DNA of 64,000 bases from Bisporella sp. PMI_857. Its lineage: Eukaryota > Ascomycota > Leotiomycetes > Helotiales > Helotiaceae. The DNA is taken from the NCBI GenBank assembly GCA_021307315.1, contig JAJSPD010000038.1, positions 248,001 through 312,000 of the forward strand. Direction: 5' to 3'. Numbering within the stretch: position 1 is the stretch's first letter; each line of letters opens with the position of its first letter. This document shows positions 44,719 through 57,478 of this stretch, piece after piece. The position numbers and the translations under genes were made by a program. The notes beneath the pieces were generated by a model. It was not told the origin of the DNA. It searched no databases and saw only the letters and a program-made list of their open reading frames with translations.

Positions 44719-47086
44719 ATGGTTTCCGTCTCAAGGATTGCAGCTGTTGCGTCGCTAGCTTCTTTGGTAGCTGCGCAGACCTTCCAGAGACTTGGAGGAT
44801 GTCCAAGTAAGTTTGAGCTTATGGAGCTAGATAGCAATTGGTAGCTGATGGAACTGTAGCTCTGGGATGTGTTCTCCCTCCTGACCAAAGCGACTTTTTG
44901 GCCGGCCAGTACTTTGATATCCGTCTTGAGGTATGGCCCGCACCCCAACTGCAAAGTCTGACTAACGAATTCAGGTCCATGCTCCTGTCAATGGATCTGA
45001 GGCAAACGGAGGTATCCCCGATCCCAACTTCAGCTTCGCAATCGCAAAGGCCGGTGGTGCAGCCAAACCTGCTGCTACTTTTTTTGGAATCTCCGAGCCT
45101 ACGCTAGAGAGATGGAACTTTACTTGGTATGAGGACTTGTTCGCCCAAGATGCCAAAACACCGTCCGTGGTCCGAGTCACATCCAAGGCATATCGTCGCG
45201 TTGCTCTGTACGAGCCGGGAGAGTATGTTGCAACTCTCAGCTATTACAATGGCACAAAAACAGTAGCCAATTGGCTGGTTCGTCCTATTCAGGAACAGAA
45301 GAAGGCTAAGAATGTGATCCTATTTATTGGTAGGTTATTCCAAGTCCTAATTGAGCTATCTAACAGCTTCAGGTGACGGTATGACCACCAACATGATTAC
45401 TGCTGCACGATTAATCGGGCACAAGAGCATCAATGGCAAATACCAGAGCACGATGCAGATGGACAAATTCCCTGTTTTAGGACACCAAATGGTAAGGACT
45501 ATTCCGCCTCAAGCAAATGTTAGCACAATCATCTGACTCGATTAGACTCACTCCCTGGACTCCTACATTACCGACTCTGCTAACAGTGCCTCCGCACTTT
45601 ACTCTGGACACAAGAGTACGGTCAATGCCATGGGAGTGTATGCCGACTCTAGCAAAGATCCCTTCGATGACCCTAAGGTCGAGACCATTGTTGAGTTGTT
45701 GACTCGTATCTGGGGATCTGCCATTGGTGTTGTATCTACTGCACAACTCGCCGATGCCACTCCAATTGCCCTGACTGGACATACACGCCTTCGATCGCAA
45801 TATGGGGCTCTGATTGACCAAGCTCTTAGCGGAGTCAAGAACTACTCTTGGACTCCATACAGTGGTGCTGATGTCTTTGTAAGTTCAAAACCTGCTTCAA
45901 ACGCAACTGCTGACTTTCCCAGTTCGGTGGTGGTGCTGAGCAATTTTACCCTGGCAAAGACTCCTGGCAAGGAAAGGACTACTATGCCGAGTTTGCCAAG
46001 GCTGGTTATTCAATCTCGCTCAACAAGACCTCCTTGGAAGCTGCCTCAAACACTTCCAAAGCCCTCGGAGTCTTCTCTGTTAGCCATCTCCCGGTCTGGC
46101 TTGACCGTAATGTCTTCAAAGATAACCTCAACAAAACCACTAACGACCCAAGTGGCAACAAGAAGCCCGCACTTGACCTTCCAGGTCTCAAAGATATGAC
46201 CCTCAAGGCTATTGATATCCTCCACGCTCGTGGTGGAGACAAAGGTTTCTTTATGATGTCTGAAGGTGCGTCCATCGATAAACAAATGCACGTGCTCGAC
46301 TATGACCGAGCTCTCGGCGATCTGCTCGAGTTCGACGATACCATCAGAGCAACAATTGAAAAGCTTAAAGCACTCGGCGAGTTGAACAATACTCTCATCA
46401 TCGTTACCGCCGATCATGGTCACGGCTTCGACGTGTTTGGCTCTGCAGATACCAAGTATCTCAGCTCAAAAACTGACGATCGAGAGAAGCGAAATGCTAT
46501 TGGTGTCTACGCAAACTCCGGTCTCAGCCAGTACACCGTCACAAATGCCAGCATCTCATACAACACCGGTGTTAATTTCCCCGTGAACTGGGATCCAAGA
46601 TACACCCTTGCGCAAGGTGTGGGAGCAGCTCCAGATCACCGAGAGAACTATAAAGTCCACAAGAGCGGGCCCCGATTGCCAGCGACAAACGCTACCGGAC
46701 TCCCATTGGATGATTTATATGTCAACCCCAAAGACAACACTGATGGATTCGTCGTTAATGGCACCCTTCCTACAAATGAAGCACAAGGCGTGCACTCTTT
46801 GACTGATGTCCCCGTCTTTGCTATGGGCCCCTGCTCGGAGAACTTTGGTGGTGTCTATGGCAACATCGACATCTTCTTTAATATTGCCGACTGTCTTGGG
46901 CTGGCACGCTCGTCTGCTACTCTTCCTGCGTCTTCGTCGCTAGGTACCAATGGTACTAGCTCCAGCTCTCAGCCTGACAATCTCCAAGCCAGTGGTGCAG
47001 AGCCCGTAGGAAAAGTTCAAAGGGGATTGATCGTTGGAATGTTGGTTTTCCAGCTGTGCATTGGATGGGCTGTTGTTAGCATGTAG
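44719..47086 (+). CDS. Secreted or anchored alkaline phosphatase
   Basis: Six exons (44719-44806, 44860-44930, 44975-45329, 45373-45491, 45546-45878, 45923-47086) give 709 residues. A signal peptide (MVSVSRIAAVASLASLVAAQ) is followed by an N-terminal beta domain (LGGCPTLGCVLPPDQSDFL, PNFSFAIAKAGG). The catalytic domain has the metal and nucleophile signatures of alkaline phosphatases: ILFIGDGM-TTNM across intron 3, ITDSANSASALYSGHKS with the phosphorylated Ser in DSA, FFMMSEGASIDKQMH, and IIVTADHGHGFD. The C-terminus is Ser-rich and ends in a hydrophobic stretch (GLIVGMLVFQLCIGWAVV), compatible with a GPI or membrane anchor. Many sequons are present. It hydrolyses phosphomonoesters for phosphate recovery outside the cell; phosphate-starvation control is typical but not shown here. 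The N-terminal extension separates it from vacuolar Pho8. Confidence 0.92.
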
Positions 47087-47722
47087 ATATGTAAAGGAGG
47101 ATAAAGTGACAGAAATACATAACGAGCGATATGTAATAGCTTTACCCAGTCAATGTAATGAGAAACGAAAAATAAAATATTGTTCAATTGCAATGCGAGA
47201 CGTATTAGTAGTGCCTTTGATAATTCACACAACAAAACTTACTAGAGTAGAATAGTTCAAACATAAGACCCTGAGTTAGATGTAGAGAAGTCTTTATTTT
47301 GGCTGAATACAGAACAATCTTAGTCCCAGTTGAAAAGAGATTCACGCACGTGATCTTGCCTTGAACTTCTTCTGCCGCTAAAAATTACCTGGCAGCGGGG
47401 AGCAGATGATCCCTGTCCTGCCTGTATGCTTTCGAGTGACAACAAGGCTAAAACGCCTTGTTTTGTAAAAGTCGCTGATATCTTATCATGGTGATGTTTG
47501 CTTGTAAACAACGACCTTTTCGCTTCGTGACCACCGATACAGTTCCCAACAATATTCACAGAAAGCGCACATAGTCGCTACTTCCTTGCATACCAAAATA
47601 CCTAATCGAGCTAAGGACCGAGCGCGTCTCTCCTGAACATTTCACTTCCGTAGCCCTGCCAGAGCACATCCTTTCCTACGCAGTTGTGCTGGAGCGAATG
47701 CGACGCGTTGGATGCACACAAG
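47087..47722. other. Spacer and leader of the ApsB-like gene
   Basis: No supported gene; an in-frame GTG at 47684 could only add 13 residues to the next gene. Confidence 0.6.
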
Positions 47723-50700
47723 ATGGCGGAGGAAGAAGGACACTCAGCTGCGAGTGAAGAATCACGACCACAAACCGCGCGCCAGGATTCGCGAAAGGTT
47801 CCCGGTGGCTTTGGGATCGACGACCTGGATGACCTCAGCCCGTCCAAAGATTCATTCAACGACTCGATCTTTGCCAACACTAATGCATTAACCCAGAATA
47901 ATCGAATTCCTTCTCTAAACTCCACGAGCCTGCCAGCATTACCACCGCCTACAGACAGCAGCCTGCTGTATAGTCATAGTGATAATGGGGATCTTAATAT
48001 GTCGGTGGACGAAAAGGCCATGCAGAGGCACCTGAATGATGTGGAATCAAGCTTTTTACCTGCGCCATCGCCGATTGGGATTGGAGAGAACAAAGGTATC
48101 GATGATACGTTTCTTTTTGATGGGGTGCAGAAACCACAGAGGAAGTTGAGCCCGTTAAGCCCGTTGAGAGAATTGGGGACTCCGGATCATAATGGCAAGA
48201 CGGAGAAGAGTCAGTCTGGACAATCACAGTCACCACAATCACCGCCTACACCTCCCAATGGATACCAGACACCTGGACTCCCCCGCGCTAATAGCGAGTC
48301 GTTTGGGAACACAACATCTTCGCTCGAGACCATGTCATCGTCTCCTACTGCAGCAGCTGCCGCTAGGACAATTTCTAGGGCAATCTCGCAAGCAAGCAAA
48401 GGAGGTGAAGAGCGGGCAAATGTTGGCGATGAGTCGCTAAGTGACGAGGATCCGGAAGCAACCCCAATGAAGCCGAGATATAATGAAAGCTACGAGGACG
48501 ATGTGGACGATCGTGCGACACTGCGGTATCATGCTTCAAATCACAGTCTTGCAGCAGATGCAGGAAGTACGCCTGGCATCGCGCTACTGAATCAACGCGC
48601 CGGAAGGCGTCCCAAATTTCTGCGGAGTCGGCATGGTAGTCAGAGATCTTCGGTATCTTCTTTTATAACGAATCCAGATTCACAAGATGGGAGCGAAGCT
48701 ACACTTGGCGCAGACTATGCTTTACAGTCTGGTGGAGCGGCGCCTGCAATGGGATCTTCACGGAATATTAGTTTATCACGGTCTATTAGTCTAGGTAGCA
48801 TGGCATCTGGTATTGAGGACTACGCCAGCGCCGACTCGTCTGGTCAAGGTATGGATGGAAGTCTTGCTACCCTGACTGAAGAAGAACAGAATCGTGAGCG
48901 GAAAAGCACAAAAGACTTATCTCCTCCCAACACACCACGAGCATCAGGCAGAACTCTATCAGCTCCGACCGACACAATCATCGCCCGCCATGTCCGAAAT
49001 GTTCAAGTTCCGGAGTCGTTGGCGAAGGAATATAGAAACAAGTCAGGCACTGCTTCACCAAAGAAGTCTGGTTTTTCGACGTCTACTGTGGGCCGAAATG
49101 GCAAGAATCTTACATTGAAGGAACAAAGTAGTACAATCGAGCGGTTATCGAAAGAAAACTTTGATCTAAAACTCAAAGTAATGTTTTTGAGTGACAGGCT
49201 TGATAAACTCTCGGAGGAGGGTGTCAAAGAAATGATTTCTGAGAATGTTGAATTGAAAACTGGTCTTGCGGTGATGCAGCGGGATAACAAATCACTAAAG
49301 CGCAAAGTAAAAGAGCTTGAAAAACAGCTGAAAGATGGCGAAGGCAGACCAAGTACAGCACGCTCCGGAACTTCTAATGATGAACCAAGTCCGCAATGGT
49401 TCGATCAGGAAGGTGCTCAGGAGCGAGAAGAAGAATTACTGTATCTCCGAGAACGAGTCGAGGAGTATATCACCGAGATCGAGAAGCTTCGAAATGATAG
49501 CGTTCAACGCGAAAATGAAAAGCGGAACCTAGCTGAGGTAGTCCGTACCATGGGCGAAAGGCGAGGCCAAAATGTTGAGTCCCGAGAAGAAATGGATGTC
49601 TGGAAAGATCTCCTTGAGCAGGAAACGTCGAGGCGGGAACAAGCAGATGACGAGAATAAAAGGCTTCGCGAAGAGATCTTCCGCCTGAGGACTGAGCCAG
49701 TCGCAACACCTGGTGCTTCAGGGCTCAACCACACTACAAATATCTATAACATCACAAAGAAACGATCAGGTTCTCCCTCGCGGCCTAGATCTGGCCATTC
49801 TGAGCGATTCATCGATGATAGAACTGGAACTTTTAGTGCGGCTAGTACTTTGGTGGAGGAGCTTCGAAAAGAGAGTGAACAACTTCGGCATGAAAATGCA
49901 GAGTTAAGACGAGAAGTTGGAGCACAGACATCGATGCTAACATCCCGCAACCGCGAGAAGGAACGGCTGTATCAGGAGATTGAAGACTTGAAGCTGGGTA
50001 TCCGACGAGGAGCTGGCTCCGTTGCAGGAGAAAGCATCTTTGAACGATCCGCTTCCAGGGCGGGTGCTCCAAGAACTCATGAGCGGTCAAACTCGAGGGC
50101 TAGTGCCGGTACGCGACAGACTACAATCAATGAGGATGAGCGCGAAGAATTCGAGAACAAGCAGGCTGAGCTTCGAGACAGGATCAATAGCCTGAAGATT
50201 CATAATCAGGACTTGCAGAGAGAGCTGGAGTCGTGTATGCAGGACTTTGAGACAGCGGTTGAGCAAAAGAAACAAGCTGAGACTCTAGCAACGGAACTTC
50301 AGGAAGCTCTTGAGGTTGCTGAGAACGATCTAGTCACGATGCAAACAGATCGTGACGAAGCTCTCCAAGGACAAGAAGAAGCAGAAATTATGTTTGAGTC
50401 TTTGCGCAAAGAAGCCCAAGAGGAACTTGATGGATTCGCTGCAGATGTTGATGAGGCGACCGCTGAGATTGAGCGTTTACAGGGCGAACTTGCTGATACA
50501 ACCGAGAACTTCAACGCTTTGCAGCATGAAATGCGACAGATGAGTGAGGCCCTGGTTAGGTTAGAGGATGACCAAGAGCAGCACCTCAAGAGAATTCAGG
50601 AACTCGAGAAAGAGCTTCAAGAAGCTAATGGAGAGCTCGAACAGATGGAGAAGAATCTTGTGGAAGCTAACGAAAAAATAAATCGTCTCGCTGTGCAACA

Positions 50701-52296
50701 AGAGTCCTGTCAAAGCGAAATTGCCTTCCTGCGTGAGGAGCAAGACGCAGACAAAATTAAGATTGGCGACCAAGAGGCGGCTATCAAGAATCTTGAAATT
50801 GCTCTTCATGAGGAAAAAGAACGTGTCAAGGAGCTCGATCAACTTCTGGCTAGTGAACGACATCAGCGTGAGGTTGTCGCTGGAAGAGAGAAACAAGAAG
50901 TTCAGCAATTCATCAATGAGCTCAATCGTGAAGCTTCAACCGCCAAAGATGAGGCTCGGAGGCTGAGGAAGAGCTTGACTTCCAGGGAAGTGGAAGCTGC
51001 CGAATGGAAGCAGAGATTATCGGAGCTCGAAAACAATCTGAGGGAAGCATTGGGTGATCTCAACGGCACCCGATCGAGTTTCCTGAGCGTATGTTTACCC
51101 CTTTTTTATTCTTACATTTTTTATCGCATTACTGACTCGGCCAGTCTATCGCAAGGCTGCAAAGAGAGCTAGAGAACACTGTTCGAGAACTCGATAACTC
51201 GAAAGCCTCCGTTACCGAGAAAGATAGACTCATCAAGCAGCGTGACTCTCTCCTCGAATCGCATGCTCTTGAGTCTCGGAAGCTTGCCGATATGCTTGAC
51301 AAAGAACGGCAGGCACATCGTAATACCAAACACCAGTTTGAAACATTCCAGAAGACGCAGCAACATACATCGCGAACACTATCACAACAAGAATCTCGAG
51401 TCTTAGAACTCGAAACCTCTCGACAGCAAGATCGCCGGAAGATTGCCACCCTTGAGAATTCCTTTAAGGATCAAATGGCAGAGCGGAACAATCTTTTGCT
51501 CGCTCTTTGGAACCGTCTCAGCGGCTTATGCGGCAGCGAGTGGGCTCATAGCAATAGCTTGATCAACGGTCGTGCTTTACCTACCATCGAAGCTATCACA
51601 ACAATGCTGCCTGGCTTTGCCAAGAACCTTCTCGCCGCAGTCAAGACGATTGAAACTCTAGTCGGAGACTTCAAATCGCGGATACGAAGCGTAGAGAAAG
51701 ATCTTTGGAAAGAGTATCAAACCCTAGAGTCTAATCTAGATCTTCGAACCAAGAGGCTAGATCGACTAGAGACCATGAGCAGAAGCGCTATCCCAAGCAT
51801 TAGCACAGACGCAAAAAGAGAACTCGACAAGCTCAGAGAAGCCAACAAGGCATTGAAATTAGAAGTCTCCACCCTCCGTGCCGCGAACGACGCAATCCGG
51901 CAATATGAAGACCAATCGCCCAGCCCCTCGGTTCCGACTGGTCCACGAAACAAGAGCCACGACAAGACTCGTACCTCCACAATGACACGCCACCACTCCG
52001 CGAGTGCGGTAGAGACCATTGACCGCGTTGTAAGCAGCTCTCGTGGCGGCACTTCGTCGGGGCTTGAGCGCAGCGGTACATCAGCTGGTATAGATGGTGA
52101 CGAGCAGTACAAACCGGATCTAAAATGGCAGGTCAGATTGCAGGAGCTAGAGTATAAGTTGAAGGCGGAGCGGGAGGCGCGGAAGCTAGACCGTAATGCA
52201 GCGCGTCAGAGGTTGGAGGAGAAGAGTCGCGAAAATGCGGAGTTGGCGGCCGAGGTTGAGAGGACAAAGTTGAAGGCTGAGATGAAGGGTTCGTAA
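47723..52296 (+). CDS. apsB: ApsB/Mto1-type gamma-tubulin complex-binding coiled-coil protein
   Basis: Two exons (47723-51088, 51145-52296) give 1505 residues. The start at 47723 (MAEEEGHSAASEESRPQTAR) was chosen as the first ATG. Residues 1-440 are disordered and Ser/Pro-rich. The Cnn_1N motif, which binds the gamma-tubulin complex, lies at about 460-540: TLKEQSSTIERLSKENFDLK, then LKVMFLSDRLDKL, followed by long heptads. From there to about residue 1200 the chain is nearly continuous coiled coil with Glu/Lys/Gln heptads. Near residue 1237 is NNLLLALWNRLSGLCGSEW, a conserved C-terminal region of this family (Mto1/Mbo1-type). The single intron is 56 nt. Family members nucleate cytoplasmic microtubules at spindle pole bodies and septa; Aspergillus apsB mutants have nuclear migration defects. 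Protein length agrees with the family (about 1000-1500). Confidence 0.92.
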
Positions 52297-52963
52297 ATGG
52301 AAATGGAGAGGAGGGGGGCGGCTGTGCAGAGAAGTATATTTGTATGATTGTGGTATATAGTTTGAGAAGCTGGCGTTGGGACGGCATGTGATATACTTTT
52401 GTTTGTGACGGGCGAGATTAGATGGTGCAAAGGATTGTGAATTGGAGGGCAGGGCTATGATGTACATTAGAACAAGCCAGACGTATGTATTATGCTAACT
52501 TCCTGTGCCGCGTAAGGTGTGCGAGTCTGTACATATGCGATACGGCAATCCCTAACAGCATTAATAGAGCAAATTAGTCTCTTAGGTTCTGGTATGCCTC
52601 GCTGGTGTTCAGTAGGCTATAAAAGTTCCATTCTTATGCTATCTGAGGTTCCTTCAGGTTATTTCATATCGTGCCATCCATACCACACAGCGCAGCAAAA
52701 TTGCCATGAAAATCACAATGGTTGTGTACTGTTGCGCAAAAACAATCGCGCTTCTTTGTTATAACCATCACAACAGAAGCAAGCAAAAAGAACCACAAAG
52801 TCACGTATCACCAGCCGCCCCTCTCTCAGCCTCGCTGAAAACCGCAAACCAAATATCAACAAGCAGGACCAATAACGTCAAATCATCAACGCTTAAGTTT
52901 CCATTCATATCGTGTCAAACCACAACCTAGATCCTTCCTACAACGCAAATCCCCTCCTCCGGC
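52297..52963. other. Spacer between convergent genes
   Basis: No supported gene. Confidence 0.6.
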
Positions 52964-53580
52964 TCAGTCTCGACACGGACCCCCTTTCAAAACCCCCCGT
53001 ACAACCACGTTAAACCCCTCCTCCCCCCAAAACTGCTGCCCCTGCACCGGGTCCCGCACGCTCCTCCCCGACCCGGCGCAGTGGTCTAGGATCCGCTGAA
53101 CGGACGTCGCGACGTCTAGGCAGCGCGCCGTTATCTCGTTGGGTTTCTGTCGTGGCGATTAGCCGTCTGTGTTTGTTCTTTTTTTTTTCTTTTTTTTGGC
53201 GATTTGCATTCTTGAGTTCTCCCGGCCTTCGGGTTGAAAATATGGGGAGGAGAGGGGAGGAGAGGAGAAAGACGCACTTCGTTACACATCACCACCTCCG
53301 TGCCCCCTGCGCATGCCTTCCGCTCGCAGGCGTGCGCCGCCACGTGGCATTTTATCCCGTTCAGGCGGTTCACTACTAGGTTTGTTTTGAGGATCTCGGT
53401 TTCTTTGACGAGCCCTTGGGGGTAGTTTTGGATGTTGCAGAGGGGCGGCTCGGTCTTTGAGCGTTAGCTTGGTCCTGGGGCTGGGGCTTTGGGTTTAGGT
53501 GTGGAGGGGGGAAGGACTTTTTTGCAATTCGCTGTGCTAGTGAGGAGGGATATATAGAGGGGAAGGATGGGGAGGCGCAT
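52964..53580 (-). CDS. Small secreted cysteine-rich protein A (effector-like, paralogue of the gene at 55645-56155)
   Basis: Three exons (53580-53518, 53454-53278, 53146-52964) give 140 residues. Exon 1 is a signal peptide (MRLPILPLYISLLTSTANCKK). Exon 2 has TEPPLCNIQNYPQGLVKE, NGIKCHVAAHACERKACAGG and VVMCNE. Exon 3 has KPNEITARCLDV, RILDHCAG and the family's signature DPVQGQQFWGEEGFNVVVR, ending GGPCRD. All introns are phase 0. Intron 2 has a GTGCGT donor. Intron 1 has a poor donor, GTCCTT, but a perfect GCTAAC branch and an AAAG acceptor. The same position is an intron in the paralogue with an ordinary GTAAGA donor, which supports the model. The mature protein has eight cysteines. It is probably extracellular; effector or defence function is only a guess from size and cysteine content. 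Confidence 0.72.
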
Positions 53581-55644
53581 GGTTGGGGTTTTGATCGGGC
53601 GGGATGCGTTGGATAGGGCTGTACTTCCAGATGTGGTTGCGTTTGGTTTATTTCGGATGAAAGTTGGCGTCGAAACTTGGAGCGGAGATAGAAATGGCGG
53701 TATTTGGAAGGCTGTAGGAATGTTGAGAGATGAGAGAATTTCTGGTGTAAGTGAGTGCTGAAATATTGGTGATTCATAAGGTATTGTGGTGTGAGTCGAT
53801 GATTACAGTCAAGAAGTCTCACTTAGAGAAAGTTTAGTTTAGTAAGAGCGAGCAACTTTCCAAATTATTTGTTGTTATATCATCAAGTCAAAAGATTCTA
53901 CAGAGGTATAATTAGAAACTGTAAATGCCTAAAAGTTAGATGTTTGCACACATATGAATGCGGGAGCACGTAGCGTTATGGAGTACAGATAGAAGCGAGG
54001 AATGCTGGGAAAGTGAATTAACCCCTATTTTTACTCATCGCCATCTGTACGAGTGAGCTATCAGTTAAGGAAGTGAAGTTTGACAACAGTCTAACTTTCA
54101 ACGACATTGTTGAAGATTAGCTGAGACGATAGCATATATTCATCTGCAAGTTGTTGGGTTAGTGGATCTTAAGCACCATCTAAAGCTTCAGTATATATCT
54201 AAAGTACAGTAAGTCCTATGAACACCACAATATGGCTTGTTTGACCCTGTTGTAATGCTCGAGAGCGTTTGGCATCCCCTTATTATTAGAAGGGTTCACG
54301 AAGTGAAAATCAAACCATATATCCCTTGATTATACTTTGGTTATCGGGATTGGGAAACGCCGCTAGGTATTATCCTTATATCTTCCAAGTATATGGGTTG
54401 AGGAATGCTCCTCCAATACTCTTCGCTGCACCGCTGGCGTAGATCAACTCAGCATTCATGATCCCTTATATGATAACACTAAACCCCTCCTCCCGGGGGT
54501 ATGGAACAGTCCAGGTCATGATATGTTAAGTTGCTAATAGCGTTAAGTTGCGCATAGATCTTATCTGCATCTTTTATATGTCCTGCTGGAAATGTTTAAA
54601 CTTCACAAAGTGCTGGTTCGATATAAAGGTTATAAGCTTAAAGTAAGGCTAGGCGTATAAAAGTAGGTGGCATACCGGCTGACATAGACCGGGTTGTGCA
54701 AAGAGAGCGGTGAACAATGCAATGAGTGGCAGTCGAAAATGTATTTTAGAGAGCTGCGAGGCGACTGCTGAAATTGTGGTGATGGCACTCTGGTGGTTTG
54801 CCTCTAACCGGTACACGTCTGTGTGATTTGAGATATTTCTTGAGTTCTTGTCTTGAAATGTAACTTTTAACTGAATTCTGAAGCGTTTGGTCTTAAACTT
54901 CGCTCAAGTTTGAATCTTTTGCAAAGAATAGTAATACAATAAGAATAATGCTGCCCTTACGTAAAAATTTCAAAATCCAGTGAATCACACTAATAAGGTG
55001 GTATCACTCCATGAGTTCTGTGACGACTTTAAATCAATCATGATGATGTGAATAATTAAAAAGCTGAAGATGGTTATGTTCGCTCTCATTTATTATTAGA
55101 CTGTGAAAGATTCACTGGGGACTTGCGATTGGTGAGAACACTATCATTACTGATTGGGGTCTCCTGATTGTTAGATCTGTCAATTTAGGCTTCGAAAATC
55201 AACCCACCACGAAGTAAAACCTTACATAGGCTGCCAAAGCCTAAACAGGAGACTTAACGTAGCAATCTGCTATATTTTTAATCTTGAAGTCACGCTTTTA
55301 AGAAGTATTAAGCCTCAGCGACGTATGAAGTACCTTTTATCCTTTGAGTTAAGTTTGGAAGTTTTGCCCTGGACTTAGAATATAAAACCTCATTTATTAA
55401 GTTCAAAAGATAAGCACCCCGTCTATAAGGTTGTTCAACAGTCATCTATGATATTATTGATTTTAATAAAAAACTTAATAGGAAGAAAGCAACAAGCATT
55501 GTAAAAGCTCGCATTCTAGTAATATAACACACCCATAATGAACCTCATCAAGCGCCCCTATATACCTTCTCACCGTCAGTAATCCCTTCCAAAAATGAAT
55601 TTACTTTCTTTCATTAGCCACTCGTGCATAGGTTATCTCCCAAT
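53581..55644. other. AT-rich gene-less region between the two secreted paralogues
   Basis: 2.1 kb with no frame above about 60 codons that looks coding and no recognisable transposon. The promoter of gene A is at its left end. Confidence 0.55.
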
Positions 55645-56155
55645 TTACCATGCTCCAATCTTTCTAATAGCGATATTAAAGCCCTGCTGCCAAAATTGTT
55701 GGCCTTGGACCTCAGGGCCTTCCGCACCTGTTATTGGTGCACACTGGGTTAGGATACCATCGATAGACGACGAGAGGTCCCGACATGCGGGAGAAAGAGA
55801 CTCGGGCTTCTGCGAAGTTGTCAGCCTACCGGAAGTCTACTACTAGGCTATTGACTGCGAGAGCCACAAACCTCATTGCAGAGATAGACGCCTGCTGAAG
55901 CATGATGACTAATCATCACACATGAATGTGCTGTGATCGTGCAATCTCTTCGCTGACGGAGCAATTCTTGCGCGGCACGGATATCAGTGACTTTAGCTGA
56001 TGCATAGTTCTGGACGTAGCATAGCGATGGTTCCATCTAAGGTACAAGAAGTTAGCTAACGGTCAAGTATGAAATAGAGCAGATCTTACCTTCTGACAGG
56101 AGCCAAGGGATGCAAAAAGAACACCGATGGAGGTGATGAGGATTGGGAACTGCAT
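55645..56155 (-). CDS. Small secreted cysteine-rich protein B (effector-like, paralogue of the gene at 52964-53580)
   Basis: Three exons (56155-56090, 56036-55872, 55809-55645) give 131 residues. Exon 1 is a signal peptide (MQFPILITSIGVLFASLGSCQK). Exon 2 reads MEPSLCYVQNYASAK, RDCTITAHSCVM and GVYLCNE. Exon 3 reads KPESLSPACRDLSSS, ILTQCAP, then PEVQGQQFWQQGFNIAIR and ends IGAW. The intron positions and phases are the same as in gene A. Splice sites are conventional (GTAAGA/CTTAG and GTTTGT/CGCAG). Six cysteines remain after the signal, spaced as in gene A but without A's extra pair (KAC and the final GPC). The LCNE-intron-KP junction and V-Q-G-Q-Q-F-W are identical in both copies. The function is unknown; the family resembles uncharacterised secreted proteins of plant-associated fungi. 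Confidence 0.75.
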
Positions 56156-57478
56156 ATTTGATGGATTGCGCTGAATTCTGCGGAGAGTGATAATTTGATG
56201 CTTATTTGTGTTTCCGGGTGCTTGGCGAGATATATGGCAGATATTTTCTGACTTGAATTGAGCGTGGAAGCAAAATTGGCCGCAGACTTGGATTTGAGTA
56301 TGAATTGTTTTGAGTTCGATCCAGATGTTGATTGCATGAAAATGGAGCCTCAAAATTCTGGATTATGCTCTGCTCAAATAAGCACTGAGAAGTTAAGGAA
56401 TCGCAGCTCAAAGCAGATGTGAATCTACCAACAAAGTCTAATGACAGTGGATGTGAATGAAAGTTGACTTCTGACACACTTGAATCATTTCGGGGAAGAG
56501 CCTGAGTCATTCAGTTCCGTGAGACATTAGTCATAAAAATTGTAGCCAGTAAACCTAAGAGCGCATTTACAAGACTGAACTTTACAGGTTTCAGTATTAT
56601 GAAATTTAGGTCAAAACTACAATACATCATGCAAGCATTTAGATATCGAAACAGAATCAACAGTCAGTCCAATCGGCCCCGTAAACGAGATCATCTGATA
56701 AACACACCAAACGTAAGATGCATATCATCACAGATTGGATTTGATAAATCTTTCCCACACCTCGCCTCAACACACTAGTCTGTGGCATCTAATGCCTTCG
56801 GCCTGGCAAAGCTAAAGACCTCAACGCCTCAATAGTGTACCTACGAAAAAAGTCTCCATCTGTTTTATCCAACCCTTTTCCCGCGTCAAAATTGGCCGCT
56901 TGTTACAGACACAAGTCAAGATCTGCAACAAGATATTTCCTCCCCCCAACCCTCTCAAGTTAACCGAAAAATTCTGTGCATTTTGGCGCGTTTAGAACAG
57001 CCACGGACTCTATCCTTGGCGTAGAGACTTCCTTGAGTCCGTGGAGGCGAATGAAAGTAATTGTACAGTGCAAGGGAATGTTAAGGGTTGATTTTTCCAT
57101 CACGATACGTGGTATAGTCTTGTGATTATGCAGGCGAATAGTAGCAGCCCGAAGAGTCCAAACTGCCATCCTACTTTAGTTTGAGGCAGGCTTGTGACTG
57201 AGATTCGTAGAGGTCATCTTTCTTCTAGTGAAAAATTGTCGGGGCTTGGGAAGAGTGTGGAATTGTATACACAGCGCCTCGAATCTCACAAAGAATGTTA
57301 ATTCTAGCAAGGAGAGACACTTTTCTGATAGCTGAGTATGTTTGGTGAGTTTTATCGCTAGATTTTCATCCAGGAGACAAATATTCGCCAAATACCTAAA
57401 TATTGAATCCCAATAATCACCAAGTTTATATTCCAAATACATGATAATAGAGGAAGCAGGACAAGTCAGAGGCGTTAC
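56156..57478. other. Gene-less spacer
   Basis: Promoter of gene B on its left and the 3' flank of the methyltransferase on its right. Nothing else recognised. Confidence 0.6.

Noticed and set aside
53376..53822. 148-codon minus-strand frame
   Set aside because: It overlaps the secreted protein A exons in another phase; the alternative frame has the signal peptide and matches the paralogue.
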